The notes below the pieces were generated by a model that was not told the DNA's origin, ran no database searches, and saw only the letters and a list, made by a program, of their open reading frames with translations. This document shows positions 30,812 through 38,880 of a DNA stretch of 52,785 nucleotides, piece by piece. Within the stretch, counting starts at the first letter, position 1, and each line of letters begins with the position of its first letter. The position numbers were made by a program, and so were the translations under genes. Source of the DNA: CAZKTO01 sp964555685 (GTDB lineage Bacteria; Chloroflexota; Dehalococcoidia; SHYB01); the NCBI GenBank assembly GCA_964555685.1, contig CAZKTO010000011.1:1-52785 (forward strand), written 5' to 3'.

Positions 30812-32079
30812 TGCATGTCCACCACCAGCGTCGACCACGAGAAGTCGCGGGCGCCGTAGCCCTCCCCCGTCAGGGGATTGTAGTACTCGCGGAAGCCGGA
30901 GCGCCGCACCAGCTCGGCTGACCTTGTGGCGATGCTGCCGGCCACCTCGGCGTAGCCGTGCCGGCGCAGGGCCTTGACCAGGAACCAGTTGGTGTTGAGC
31001 CAGGTCGGCCCACGCCAGATAAGGTACCGCTCGCCGGGGCGGAAGGAGCCCTCGCGCCGGGCCACCGAGGGCGCCGGGTAGGGCAGCCAGAACTCGTCCT
31101 CGTTCAGCAGATGGCGCTCCACCAGCGCCTCGACCCGATCGCGGCCAATAGACTCGAGCAGGAGCGGCATGAGGCTCGCGATGGTCAGCGTCTTGAGCGG
31201 GCGCTCGTCCCTCCCCGCGAGGCCGTAGAACGCGCCAGAGGCGGAGTCCCACATCTTGCCCAGGATGGCCTCCTCCGTCCGCAGCGCCATGCGATCGAAG
31301 GATGCCGCGCTCACCTCATCGCCCGTCATCCGGCAGAGGCGGGCGGTGGCCCGCAGCCCCTGGGCGTAGATGCTATTGACCAGCGCGTCCTCGACGTTGA
31401 ACCGGTCGCGGCGGAAGATGGCGTCCAAATTGTAGTTGCGCCCCAGGATGAGGTTGTGCAGGTCCAGCAGGCGGTCGCGCACCTGGAGGCCTAGGCGCGA
31501 GGGGTTGCGGGCGCCCAGGGCCTCGTCGTAGGCCGGGAGCTGGTCCATCCCCGTCTCATAGGGGCTGATGACGGAGATGAGCGAGTCGGCGTCGGGGTCG
31601 CGGCGGTCGCGCAGCCACAGGTAGTAGCGCTTGACGCGCTCGACGGCCTCGGCGAGGAACTCCTTGTCCTGCCCGCGCTCGGCGACGGCCAGGGCCGCCT
31701 GGGCCAGCACCGGCGGCTGGATCATGGCCGTGTGCCGGGGACGCCACGAGAGCCTGCTCTGCCAGTAGGCCGGGATGTCGAGGACGAGCCGCGCGCCCCA
31801 GCGGGTGACGTGGGGGATGAAGCCGTCGGGCTGCTGGCTCCGCCAGAGGTTGCGCAGCTCGCGCTCGGCCAGCTTCACATCGATGTGGCAGAGGACGATG
31901 GCGTGGAAGCACGAGTCCCAGAACCACTGCCACGGGTAGCCGCCCGCCCGCGACGGACAGACGTACGAGTAGTCGCTCTTGGTGGCGGCGTCGCGACCCT
32001 GCCTCAGGTTGGCGAAGAGGACCCCGGCGGCGGCCTCGCGGAGCGCGGCGAGGTCGGCGGGGGGGAGGGGGGTGGGCAT
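30808..32079 (-). CDS. GH63-like glycoside hydrolase (glucosylglycerate hydrolase type)
   Basis: A 423-residue (alpha/alpha)6-barrel enzyme. Start at ATG 32079; the frame extends further but upstream codons are unlikely. Signatures are YPWQWFWDSCFHAI, DGFIPHVTRWG, the acid/base region ISPYETGMDQLPAYDE, and a GPTWLNTNWFLVKAL segment. These match mannosylglycerate/glucosylglycerate hydrolases and GH37/GH63 relatives that act on alpha-linked compatible solutes or trehalose. There is no secretion signal, so it is probably intracellular. Confidence 0.85.
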   Translation of the reverse strand: MPTPLPPADLAALREAAAGVLFANLRQGRDAATKSDYSYVCPSRAGGYPWQWFWDSCFHAIVLCHIDVKLAERELRNLWRSQQPDGFIPHVTRWGARLVLDIPAYWQSRLSWRPRHTAMIQPPVLAQAALAVAERGQDKEFLAEAVERVKRYYLWLRDRRDPDADSLISVISPYETGMDQLPAYDEALGARNPSRLGLQVRDRLLDLHNLILGRNYNLDAIFRRDRFNVEDALVNSIYAQGLRATARLCRMTGDEVSAASFDRMALRTEEAILGKMWDSASGAFYGLAGRDERPLKTLTIASLMPLLLESIGRDRVEALVERHLLNEDEFWLPYPAPSVARREGSFRPGERYLIWRGPTWLNTNWFLVKALRRHGYAEVAGSIATRSAELVRRSGFREYYNPLTGEGYGARDFSWSTLVVDMQ

Positions 32080-32129
32080 GTTAGGGCCAGTTCGAATCCG
32101 GTCGCTGACCTGATCGACGACGTCACAGG

Positions 32130-32318
32130 TTAGTTCGTGCGACGTTGCCCCGGAACACGGAACATCCCTGTCTCGTCGTTCTCTGGGTGCATCACGAGCC
32201 GCCAATCTCTTTCCCGCTTCAATGCCGCCCGCCGGTTTGGGAAAGCTTCTACATCTGCTGGAACCCCACTCTGAACCAAAACAATAATCCATTGGTCCGG
32301 CCGCAGCTTCGAGTCCAT
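32130..32318 (-). CDS. small conserved protein downstream of a nuclease-like gene
   Basis: A 62-residue protein with a strong site AAGGAG 8 nt before the ATG, 12 nt after the stop of the upstream gene. It has the segment NRRAALKRERDWRLVMHPEN and ends NDETGMFRVPG. The HPENDETG-F ending resembles a recurring family of tiny bacterial proteins with no assigned function. The codon use and lower GC are shared with its upstream partner, so the two probably arrived together. Confidence 0.6.
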   Translation of the reverse strand: MDSKLRPDQWIIVLVQSGVPADVEAFPNRRAALKRERDWRLVMHPENDETGMFRVPGQRRTN

Positions 32319-32330
32319 CTCTCTGCTCCT

Positions 32331-33239
32331 TCAATTGGTCTTAGCGCGTTCATGCCAGACGAACACTTCAGCGTAATTGAAGAAGGTGCAGATTCTACTG
32401 AGCCCACTCGTTTGAAATGTAGGGCGGTTGAGTTGACGGACAAACAAGTCGCGTCTGGTATCGTTAGCGACTATTGCGAAGGTCGGCTGAAAGTGGGGTG
32501 CACCGAGATAGACATCATTCAACCGGAGAAGACCTGAATATATCGGCGTGGAATGTTCAACCTCGAAAAGCGCACTCAGTGCGCTTGAACCCCTGTCTAG
32601 CCAAATAACGTCCACCTCTTCGAGTATGCTCCTGACATTCTCCAGGCCAGACGGGAGCAGGTCACGGAACCGGTAGGCTCTGGCAAGACTCCAATCCAGC
32701 TTTAACCGGTCAGGAAGTGGGACCCAGACTTCATAACCTTTGGCAATACCTATGGCTCCAAGGAGTGTCTGAACCTGAGGATGCGAGAGTTCAGGTATAT
32801 TCCGTTGACCCTCCGACCTTACTGCGGACTCGAGTCTCACCCATCCAAAGTGGGCATCCGCGCTAAACCGGCCCGCGTTGGCTATGTACAACTCGGTTGA
32901 GTTGGGTCTGAGAAATACCTGTGCTTTGTACTGACCATCTCGGGCTGGTTGTATTGAATTGAAGACCCTTTCATATTCCGCGAAGGGAATCAGCAGCGGT
33001 TCTGTTTGCGAGTCCCAGAGGAAGCATATGAAGGAATTCCGGCCTTGCAGCTGCAGGAGATCATCCTGCCGCAGACCGTAAAAAGTTGATTGCCTATCGT
33101 GAACCTTGGAGAAGCGAACGTAGATTCGTGTCTCAGAAGCCTCAACCTCAAAAAGTGATTGGCTGCGGTCCAATTTGCGAATCGAGCCGAATCTAGAAGT
33201 CAAGCCTTCTAAGAACGCCGTTTTGACCTGGTTGGCCAT
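32331..33239 (-). CDS. PD-(D/E)XK nuclease-like protein
   Basis: A 302-residue protein of distinctly lower GC than its neighbours. The C-terminal part contains EEVDVIWLDRG followed by LSALFEVEHSTPIYSGLLRL, which fits the D...ExE/K core of a restriction-endonuclease-like fold (D in VDVIW, E-x-E in FEVEHST). The N-terminal ~180 residues are mixed alpha/beta with no domain I can name. Together with the tiny downstream gene it forms a two-gene, probably transferred unit that could be a defence or mobile-element gene. Confidence 0.6.
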   Translation of the reverse strand: MANQVKTAFLEGLTSRFGSIRKLDRSQSLFEVEASETRIYVRFSKVHDRQSTFYGLRQDDLLQLQGRNSFICFLWDSQTEPLLIPFAEYERVFNSIQPARDGQYKAQVFLRPNSTELYIANAGRFSADAHFGWVRLESAVRSEGQRNIPELSHPQVQTLLGAIGIAKGYEVWVPLPDRLKLDWSLARAYRFRDLLPSGLENVRSILEEVDVIWLDRGSSALSALFEVEHSTPIYSGLLRLNDVYLGAPHFQPTFAIVANDTRRDLFVRQLNRPTFQTSGLSRICTFFNYAEVFVWHERAKTN

Positions 33240-33289
33240 GTCGAAGTGGCAATCTGCTTAGGTATGCCGACCTGAAACCATTCAGTAGA

Positions 33290-33604
33290 TTACGTTTTCC
33301 ACTCGGCGTCGGCGGGGAAGACGTTCGAGCAGCGCACCGCCGTCGTCGGCGCCGACGAGACGTCCTTGGTCGCCTCCCGGAACGTGGCCAGGTGCGGCGA
33401 CTTCATGTGCTCCTGGAAGGCCGCCTCGTCCCGGTAGACCTCGACGAAGACGAACTTGTTGGGGTCGGTCTTGTCGTTGTAGACGTCGAACCGGAGACAG
33501 GCGGGCTCGTTCCTGGTGGAGGCTCGGGCGTCCTCGACCGCCGCGCTCAGGAAAGCCTGCCGCCGCTCGGGCTTGACCTGGAAGGTGACGACGATGATGT
33601 GCAT
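33290..33604 (-). CDS. antibiotic biosynthesis monooxygenase (ABM) domain protein
   Basis: A 104-residue single ABM domain. ATG 33604 has a GGGGAG site. It opens MHIIVVTFQVKPERRQAFL and has the FDVYNDKTDPNKFVFVEVYR strand-turn-strand and the HMKSPHLATF helix typical of quinol monooxygenase YgiN/LsrG-like dimers. The role is oxidation or small-molecule isomerisation, not assignable more exactly. It is close upstream of, and transcribed away from, nothing else; rpiB lies 19 nt upstream on the same strand. Confidence 0.9.
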   Translation of the reverse strand: MHIIVVTFQVKPERRQAFLSAAVEDARASTRNEPACLRFDVYNDKTDPNKFVFVEVYRDEAAFQEHMKSPHLATFREATKDVSSAPTTAVRCSNVFPADAEWKT

Positions 33605-33623
33605 GGGGCTCCCCTCATAGCGT

Positions 33624-34103
33624 TCAGCCCTTGGGCGCGGGGGCCTTGCTCTTGGTATAGCGCTCCTCGATGGCGCGCACCTTGCCCAGGCGCCGCACGT
33701 GCCGCTCATCGCCGGTGAAGCGCGCCCCGGCGAAGGCCTCGACGACCTCCCGCGCCACCTCGACGCCCACGATCCGGCCGCCGAGGCAGAGCACGTTCAT
33801 ATCGTCGTGCTCCACGCCCTGGTGGGCCGAGTAGGTGTCGTGGCACACGGCGGCCCGCACGCCCGGGACCTTGTTGGCGGCCACGCTGGCCCCGACGCCG
33901 CTGCCGCAGACGATGACCCCCCGCTCCGCCCGGCCCGCGGCCACCGCCTCCGCGACCCGGAGCGCGAAGTCCGGGTAGTCGTCGTCCGGATTGAAGTGCT
34001 CCGCCCCGAGCTCCAGGACATCGTGCCCCCCGGCCGCCAGCCATCGGACGACCGCCTTCATAGCCTCGAACCCGGCGTGGTCACCGCCGACGGCGATGCG
34101 CAT
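33624..34103 (-). CDS. rpiB: ribose-5-phosphate isomerase B
   Basis: A 159-residue protein of the RpiB/LacAB fold: MRIAVGGDHAGFEAMK, ELGAEHFNPDDDYPDFA, the active-site Cys in GVIVCGSGVGASVAANKVPG, the His in VCHDTYSAHQGVEHDDMNVLCLGG, and GARFTGDERHVRRLGKVRAIE. It interconverts ribose-5-phosphate and ribulose-5-phosphate, although RpiB homologues also act on other aldoses. ATG 34103 is preferred over the longer frame to 34259. Encoded just before the ABM protein, likely in one transcript. Confidence 0.93.
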   Translation of the reverse strand: MRIAVGGDHAGFEAMKAVVRWLAAGGHDVLELGAEHFNPDDDYPDFALRVAEAVAAGRAERGVIVCGSGVGASVAANKVPGVRAAVCHDTYSAHQGVEHDDMNVLCLGGRIVGVEVAREVVEAFAGARFTGDERHVRRLGKVRAIEERYTKSKAPAPKG

Positions 34104-34206
34104 GGTGGTCCTTTCCGTTAGCCCAGCGGTTGACAGCGCCGGGCGACGCTCTGGCGCCTGTGTAGTGTACCACCGGGAGCAGCCACGCAGGACTATACTT
34201 GCCGAG

Positions 34207-34404
34207 ATGGGCAGGCTCGACCCGCTCCTCGAAGAGACGACCGCCGCCAGCGTGGCCATGAAGCTGTTGAGCGCCGTGGTGTCGCTGATCTACTGGGGTG
34301 CGACTGGCGACTCGCCGTGGCCCGGCGTCATCCTCGGCGAAGTGGCCGGGTTCGGCTTCGGGGTGGCGCTCCTGGCGCTGTCCTCGCCGAGACGCAGACG
34401 GTAG
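34207..34404 (+). CDS. small predicted membrane protein
   Basis: A 65-residue protein with two hydrophobic stretches (about residues 18-31 and 39-58) and an Arg-rich C terminus. No RBS precedes ATG 34207, but TATACT at 34194-34199 would place the transcript start at the ATG, giving a leaderless message. Divergent from rpiB. No family recognised; a fortuitous frame remains possible. Confidence 0.4.
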   Translation: MGRLDPLLEETTAASVAMKLLSAVVSLIYWGATGDSPWPGVILGEVAGFGFGVALLALSSPRRRR

Positions 34405-34449
34405 GCGTCCGCCCGCCTGCGGCGGGCCCGGCACAAGATATCGGTGAAC

Positions 34450-35601
34450 TCATCCCGCCGCTCCGTCCTCCAGCCCGTACAGCCGCGCGCAGTTGTCCCA
34501 CAGGACCTTCCGCTTCGTCTCGCGGCCGATCCCCTCCTGCGCCAGAAAGGTGTCCACCGCCCGCGGGTACGGCCCGTCCGGGTGCGGGTAGTCCGTCGAG
34601 AAGACGATATTGTCGTCGCCCAGGGCGTCCACCACGTGCCGCACGAGGCTCTCGTCGGCGTCCACCGAGATGTAGCACTGGCGCAGGAAGTACTCCGAGG
34701 GCTTGGCGGAGAGGCGCACCTCCTCGCCGGGGCCGTACTTCCCCCACTGATCGTCCAGCCGGTAGAGCCACCACGGCAGCCACGAGCAGTTGCCCTCCAG
34801 GAACGCCACCCGCAGCCGCGGGAAGCGCTCCAGCACGCCGCCCGCGATCATGCTGCCCGCCGCCAGCATCAGCTCCAGCGTGAACGATGAGGCGTGAGAG
34901 AGGGTCCGGAAGGACGGGTGGCCCGCCAGCCGCGCCTGCACGTAGTCGCGCGAGAGGGCCAGCGACGTGCCGTGAAAGCAGGCGGGGACGTTGAGCCGCT
35001 CCAGCTCCGCCCAGAGCGGATCGAACTCCCGGTCGTGGACGTGCCGGCCGGCCACGGGCATCGGCAGGAGCGCGACGCCGACCATGCCCAGATCCTGGAC
35101 GGCCCGGCGCGCCTCCCGGGCCGCCTCCTCCGGGTCGTGCTGGGCGACAACGGCCGTGGCCTTGAACCGGGCCGGGTCCGCCTTGCAGAAGCCGGCGGCC
35201 CAGTCGTTGAACCCGCGGGCCAGCGCCGCCGCGAAGGCCGGCTCCATCGCGTCGTCGGAGACATACATGGCGGCCCGCGTCCGGAACATGATCCCCACGT
35301 CGATCCCTTCGGCGTCCATGGCGCTGAGGTACGAGGGCGGATCGTACTCGCGGCGACGGGCCTCCTCCAGGACGGCCCTGGTCTTCTCAACGAGGGGCCG
35401 GTTGGCGCGGCTCACCTTGGGGTCCGTCATCCACGGCGGGACGACCTTGCCGTCCATCACCTGAGCGCGGCGGCCGTCGGCCAGCGTCTGGAGGCGCGGG
35501 GCCCGGTCCCGCCACCGCTCGTCGATGGAGCGGGCGTACATATCCAGCGGCTCCATCAGATGCAGGTCGCTATCGATCACTCGGTAACCCAGCTTCGCCA
35601 T
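34450..35601 (-). CDS. amidohydrolase-2 family metal-dependent hydrolase
   Basis: A 383-residue protein. ATG 35601 follows GGGAGGGCGG. The motifs are RVIDSDLHLMEP (metal-binding D-x-H), DAEGIDVGIMFRTRA, the central CFHGTS His, VAFLEGNCSWLPWWLYRLD, and IVFSTDYPHPDGPYP with the catalytic Asp. Same superfamily as the genes at 5292 and 40757 but clearly diverged. Possibly a decarboxylase or hydrolase of an aromatic or heterocyclic acid. Divergent from the LLM oxidoreductase. Confidence 0.9.
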   Translation of the reverse strand: MAKLGYRVIDSDLHLMEPLDMYARSIDERWRDRAPRLQTLADGRRAQVMDGKVVPPWMTDPKVSRANRPLVEKTRAVLEEARRREYDPPSYLSAMDAEGIDVGIMFRTRAAMYVSDDAMEPAFAAALARGFNDWAAGFCKADPARFKATAVVAQHDPEEAAREARRAVQDLGMVGVALLPMPVAGRHVHDREFDPLWAELERLNVPACFHGTSLALSRDYVQARLAGHPSFRTLSHASSFTLELMLAAGSMIAGGVLERFPRLRVAFLEGNCSWLPWWLYRLDDQWGKYGPGEEVRLSAKPSEYFLRQCYISVDADESLVRHVVDALGDDNIVFSTDYPHPDGPYPRAVDTFLAQEGIGRETKRKVLWDNCARLYGLEDGAAG

Positions 35602-35652
35602 AGCCGCCCTCCCCGCTCGCTCCAGGCCCTTCGGTGAGCGCATGCTACCGCG

Positions 35653-35668
35653 CCCCGACACGTCGGGG
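35653..35668. repeat. CCCCGAC-N2-GTCGGGG palindrome, copy 6
   Basis: Full 16-bp palindrome with AC at its centre, in the divergent promoter region between the amidohydrolase and the LLM oxidoreductase. Confidence 0.8.
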
Positions 35669-35769
35669 CAAGCGGTGGCGGCGGCCACCTGTTCTCGCGT
35701 ATGCTTGCAGCGCCTGACCGCCCAGACGCAGCGCAGAGCGCGCTCGCACCGACGGCCCAGGAGGGTTCG

Positions 35770-36681
35770 ATGCGGTTCAGCGTGGGCATGACGCCCTACT
35801 CGCGTTTCCCCGACCTGGCATCGCTGCAGGCCTCCGTCCAGACGGCGGAGCGGCTGGGCTTCCACGGCGTGAGCATCGGTGACCATGTCGTCATCCCGCA
35901 CTCGCATATCAAGACGCTGAGCCCCGTCTGGTACGACCCGCTGGTGCTGGGGACGGCCGTGGCCGCATCGAGCCAGCGCCTGCGCATCCTCTTCGCCACC
36001 TTCGTGATGCCCTACCACGAGCCCCTGGGCCTGGCGAAGGCCATCGCCAGCCTGGACGTGCTCTCCGGCGGGCGAGTCACCGTGGCCGCAGCGGTCGGCT
36101 GGATCGAGGGCGAGTTCGAAGCGCTGGGCGTGCCGTTCAAAGAGCGCGGCGCCCGGACGGACGAGTACCTGCGGGCGATGAAGGAGCTCTGGACCAGCGA
36201 ACGGCCGGCGTTCCAGGGGCGCTTCGTGTCGTTCCGGGACATCGCGTTCGAACCGCGGCCGGTGCAGCGGCCGCACCCGCCGGTGTGGATCGGCGGCGGG
36301 GTGCCGCGGACGCTCCGGCGCGCGGCGGAGCTGGGGGACGGCTGGCATCCGCTGGGCCGGCCCAAGGCCCAGCTGGCAGCCGAGGCCGCGGAGCTGCGGC
36401 GCCTCCTGGCGGAGCGGGGGCGCGACCCCAGCCGGTTCACCTTCTCCTACACGGTCCACTGGGCGAGCGTGGCCGGCCAGACCGTGCGCCACACGCGCGC
36501 CGCCGGCGGCGAGGCGGCGGTGCTCAGCGGTGACCCCGAGCAGGCGATCCAGGAGATCCGCGATCTCGAAGGGCTGGGGTTCAGTCACCTGACGGTCCGG
36601 CTCCGGGGCCTCACCCACCAGGAGATGTGCGCGGCGATGGAGCGGTTCCACCGGGAGGTGATGGAGCCGCTGGCCCGGTAG
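35770..36681 (+). CDS. LLM-class flavin/F420-dependent oxidoreductase
   Basis: A 303-residue TIM-barrel protein of the luciferase-like family. ATG 35770 has AGGAGGG 4 nt upstream. Signatures: AERLGFHGVSIGDHVVIP, TFVMPYHEPLGLAKAIASLD, VAAAVGWIEGEFEALGVPF, RPHPPVWIGGG and AAELGDGWHPLG. Relatives use FMNH2 or F420 for oxidation of organic molecules and are strongly expanded in SAR202-type Chloroflexota. No partner flavin reductase gene is near. Confidence 0.92.
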   Translation: MRFSVGMTPYSRFPDLASLQASVQTAERLGFHGVSIGDHVVIPHSHIKTLSPVWYDPLVLGTAVAASSQRLRILFATFVMPYHEPLGLAKAIASLDVLSGGRVTVAAAVGWIEGEFEALGVPFKERGARTDEYLRAMKELWTSERPAFQGRFVSFRDIAFEPRPVQRPHPPVWIGGGVPRTLRRAAELGDGWHPLGRPKAQLAAEAAELRRLLAERGRDPSRFTFSYTVHWASVAGQTVRHTRAAGGEAAVLSGDPEQAIQEIRDLEGLGFSHLTVRLRGLTHQEMCAAMERFHREVMEPLAR

Positions 36682-36870
36682 CCGGTAGCACCCCCTCGAA
36701 AGACTCGGGGCAGGCTCCGGGCAACCGCTACCGCCCGCCAGTGCCGGGGGCCGTCCGCTGCCGCTTCTGGCCAGCCGGCGCCGAACCGACCGCACAGCAC
36801 TTATTCGGCGTTAACGAGTTGGGAAGGCACCCCAAGAGGGGGAATCGCGTGTCCCGGCGTAGGCGATGGA

Positions 36871-36995
36871 CGCCCGCGTCTCGTTACGGGGTTGCAAAAG
36901 GTTCTTGACAGGCCGAGGCAAGGGGTGTACCGTACGCCCGAACGGCGGTGGAGACCAAGCATGCCTCCGTCGTGTGGTGAAATGGGAGATCCCGG
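36871..36995 (+). repeat. 125-bp promoter/leader repeat, copy A
   Basis: Matches 40592-40716 over 125 bp without indels and roughly 90% identity. It contains a -35/-10 pair and a conserved leader hairpin (CGGCGG 36943-36948 with CCGTCG 36967-36972). It precedes the ester cyclase gene. Confidence 0.85.
36905..36933 (+). promoter_or_regulatory. promoter of the ester cyclase gene
   Basis: TTGACA (36905-36910), 17 bp spacer, TACCGT (36928-36933), giving a leader of about 120 nt. Confidence 0.55.
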
Positions 36996-37059
36996 CTAGA
37001 ATCACAGAAGTGTCGGCTAGAGGCGGCGCTGCACAAGAATATCTCGAAGGAGGGTTTCG

Positions 37060-37467
37060 GTGTCGGAACAAAATAAGGCTGTTGCGAGGAAAGTCTTCGA
37101 AGAGGTCATGAACAAGAAAAATATGGCTGTGATTCCACAAATAGTCGCCCCCAATTTCGTCGGATATCAAGGGGCGCAAAAGGTTGAGGGCCAAGAAGGC
37201 GTGAAACAGTTAGCAAACATGTACCTGACAGCCTTCCCTGATGCCAAAATGACTGTAGTAGAACAGCTTGCAGTCGGAGATAAGGTCGTGACGCGCTGGA
37301 AGGCGACTGGCACTCATAGAGGCGACCTCATGGGAGTGAAAGCATCTGGGAAAAAGGTCAATATCACGGGGATCACAATTAACCGGATCGCAAATGGGAA
37401 AATTGTCGAGGAGTGGGAGGAGTTTGATTCGGCGGGGATGATGCAGCAGATCGGGGCGGCATCCTAG
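37060..37467 (+). CDS. SnoaL-like ester cyclase
   Basis: A 135-residue NTF2-like protein starting at GTG 37060, with AAGGAGGG 6 nt upstream. It opens with NKAVARKVFEEVMNKKNMAVI, has the pocket segment FPDAKMTVVEQLAVGDKVVTRW, THRGDLMGV, and ends GKIVEEWEEFDSAGMMQQIG, all usual for SnoaL-like polyketide cyclase/ester cyclases. The chemistry of most members is unknown. AT-richer than nearby genes and preceded by a duplicated promoter leader, so probably imported. Confidence 0.88.
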   Translation: MSEQNKAVARKVFEEVMNKKNMAVIPQIVAPNFVGYQGAQKVEGQEGVKQLANMYLTAFPDAKMTVVEQLAVGDKVVTRWKATGTHRGDLMGVKASGKKVNITGITINRIANGKIVEEWEEFDSAGMMQQIGAAS

Positions 37468-37586
37468 CAAAGTGGCCCCTGACGGGGCAGGGATGAGTGT
37501 TGGGGTTGGAGTAGGCGTGGGGTTGCTTGGCGAACCGTTTGTAGTCGATCATTCAGTACTCCTCGGATTGTCTTTTCGGTGCGATA

Positions 37587-38831
37587 TCACTGGATCACAC
37601 CGTCGACTGCCAAACGATCGACTTCGGTTTCGGTCATGCCCAATAGCCCCTGGAACACGTAGTCGTTGTGCTCTCCAATAAGAGGCGCTCTTCTAAATGC
37701 AGCGGGATCAGCAGCGGAGAGCTTGTACAGCGGCCCGTTATAGAGCATCTTCGGCGTCTCAGGGTGGGGGAGCCACCGATAATGGCCTCGGGCCGCGAGG
37801 TGGCGATCCTCGAAGGGCAACTCTCCCGGACGGCGTAAGGCAGCGGCCGGGACGCCCGCTGCCTGCAACGTGTCCATTACCTCGTCCGGCAAACGTTCAC
37901 GGGTCCAAGCTTCGATAAGGCTGTCGAGCACATCCTCATGCCGCTTCCGTTGCGCCCCCGTCTCGAACCTTGGATCAGCGATCCACTCCTCTCGGCCGAT
38001 GGTTCTGGCCAACGTCTGCCATTCCTGTTCGGTAAAGGCTGCGATGACACACCAGCGGTCTTCGCCTTTGCAGCGATATGCGTTGTGAGGACAGACCCAC
38101 GGACACCTGTTCCCAGAGCGCTCTTGGACCCGTCCGTTCACGGCGTAATCCAGCACCGGGCCGCCAAGCAGCGCCGCTGCCGCCTCCACCTGGGACAGGT
38201 CGATGAGTTGTCCGCGGCCGGTACGCCGCCGGTAGAGTAGCGCCGAAAGCAAGGCCACAGCGCCATGGCCTGGACTGCTCACGGAGTCCCCAAAGGTGAC
38301 CCCGAACCCAGTTGGGGGACGCTCCGGTGGGCCGATCAGATAACTGACACCGGCGAGCGCGAGCATGGTGAACCCGAACCCGGAGAACTGCGCGCGGGGA
38401 CCCGTGGTGCCCGTCGGTGGCAACCGCAGGATCACCAAGTCGGGGTTCACGCTCCGAAGCCTGTCAGGTGCCAGACCCAGGCGTTCCAGCGTTGGGTACG
38501 TGAAGTTCTCAACCACCGCATCGCTAATTCGCACCAGATCCAGAACTACCTGTTGGGCGCCCGGGTGCTGAAGGTTCAGTATCATGCTCAGCTTCCCGCA
38601 ATTGGCGTTGTTGAACCATCCCCCCAGATTCACGCTATCTTCCGGGCCCGGAGCCGACGGCTTCAACGCGCGCATGCCGTCCAGGTGCACCACGGACTCA
38701 ACCTTGATCACCTCCGCGCCGTAATTGGCGATGTCGCGGGTGACACTGGGACCCGCTCCATACCAGCTCAGGTCGACGATGCGAATCCCTTCCAGCGACG
38801 ACCGCGCGGTGGCCATGGCGACTCGACTCAT
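37587..38831 (-). CDS. family III CoA-transferase, Asp-containing member of a pair
   Basis: A 414-residue protein: LEGIRIVDLSWYGAGPSVTRD, YGAEVIKVESVVHLDG, and catalytic Asp in VTFGDSVSSPGHGA (D182). The next gene upstream on the same strand encodes another family III protein that lacks this Asp, separated by 49 nt. Paired catalytic/non-catalytic subunits are known for heteromeric enzymes such as benzylsuccinate CoA-transferase. The substrate is unknown. Confidence 0.9.
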   Translation of the reverse strand: MSRVAMATARSSLEGIRIVDLSWYGAGPSVTRDIANYGAEVIKVESVVHLDGMRALKPSAPGPEDSVNLGGWFNNANCGKLSMILNLQHPGAQQVVLDLVRISDAVVENFTYPTLERLGLAPDRLRSVNPDLVILRLPPTGTTGPRAQFSGFGFTMLALAGVSYLIGPPERPPTGFGVTFGDSVSSPGHGAVALLSALLYRRRTGRGQLIDLSQVEAAAALLGGPVLDYAVNGRVQERSGNRCPWVCPHNAYRCKGEDRWCVIAAFTEQEWQTLARTIGREEWIADPRFETGAQRKRHEDVLDSLIEAWTRERLPDEVMDTLQAAGVPAAALRRPGELPFEDRHLAARGHYRWLPHPETPKMLYNGPLYKLSAADPAAFRRAPLIGEHNDYVFQGLLGMTETEVDRLAVDGVIQ

Positions 38832-38880
38832 CTAGCACAGCCCCCGATGATTGCCGATGCGCGCGTTCGTGTCATGACCG

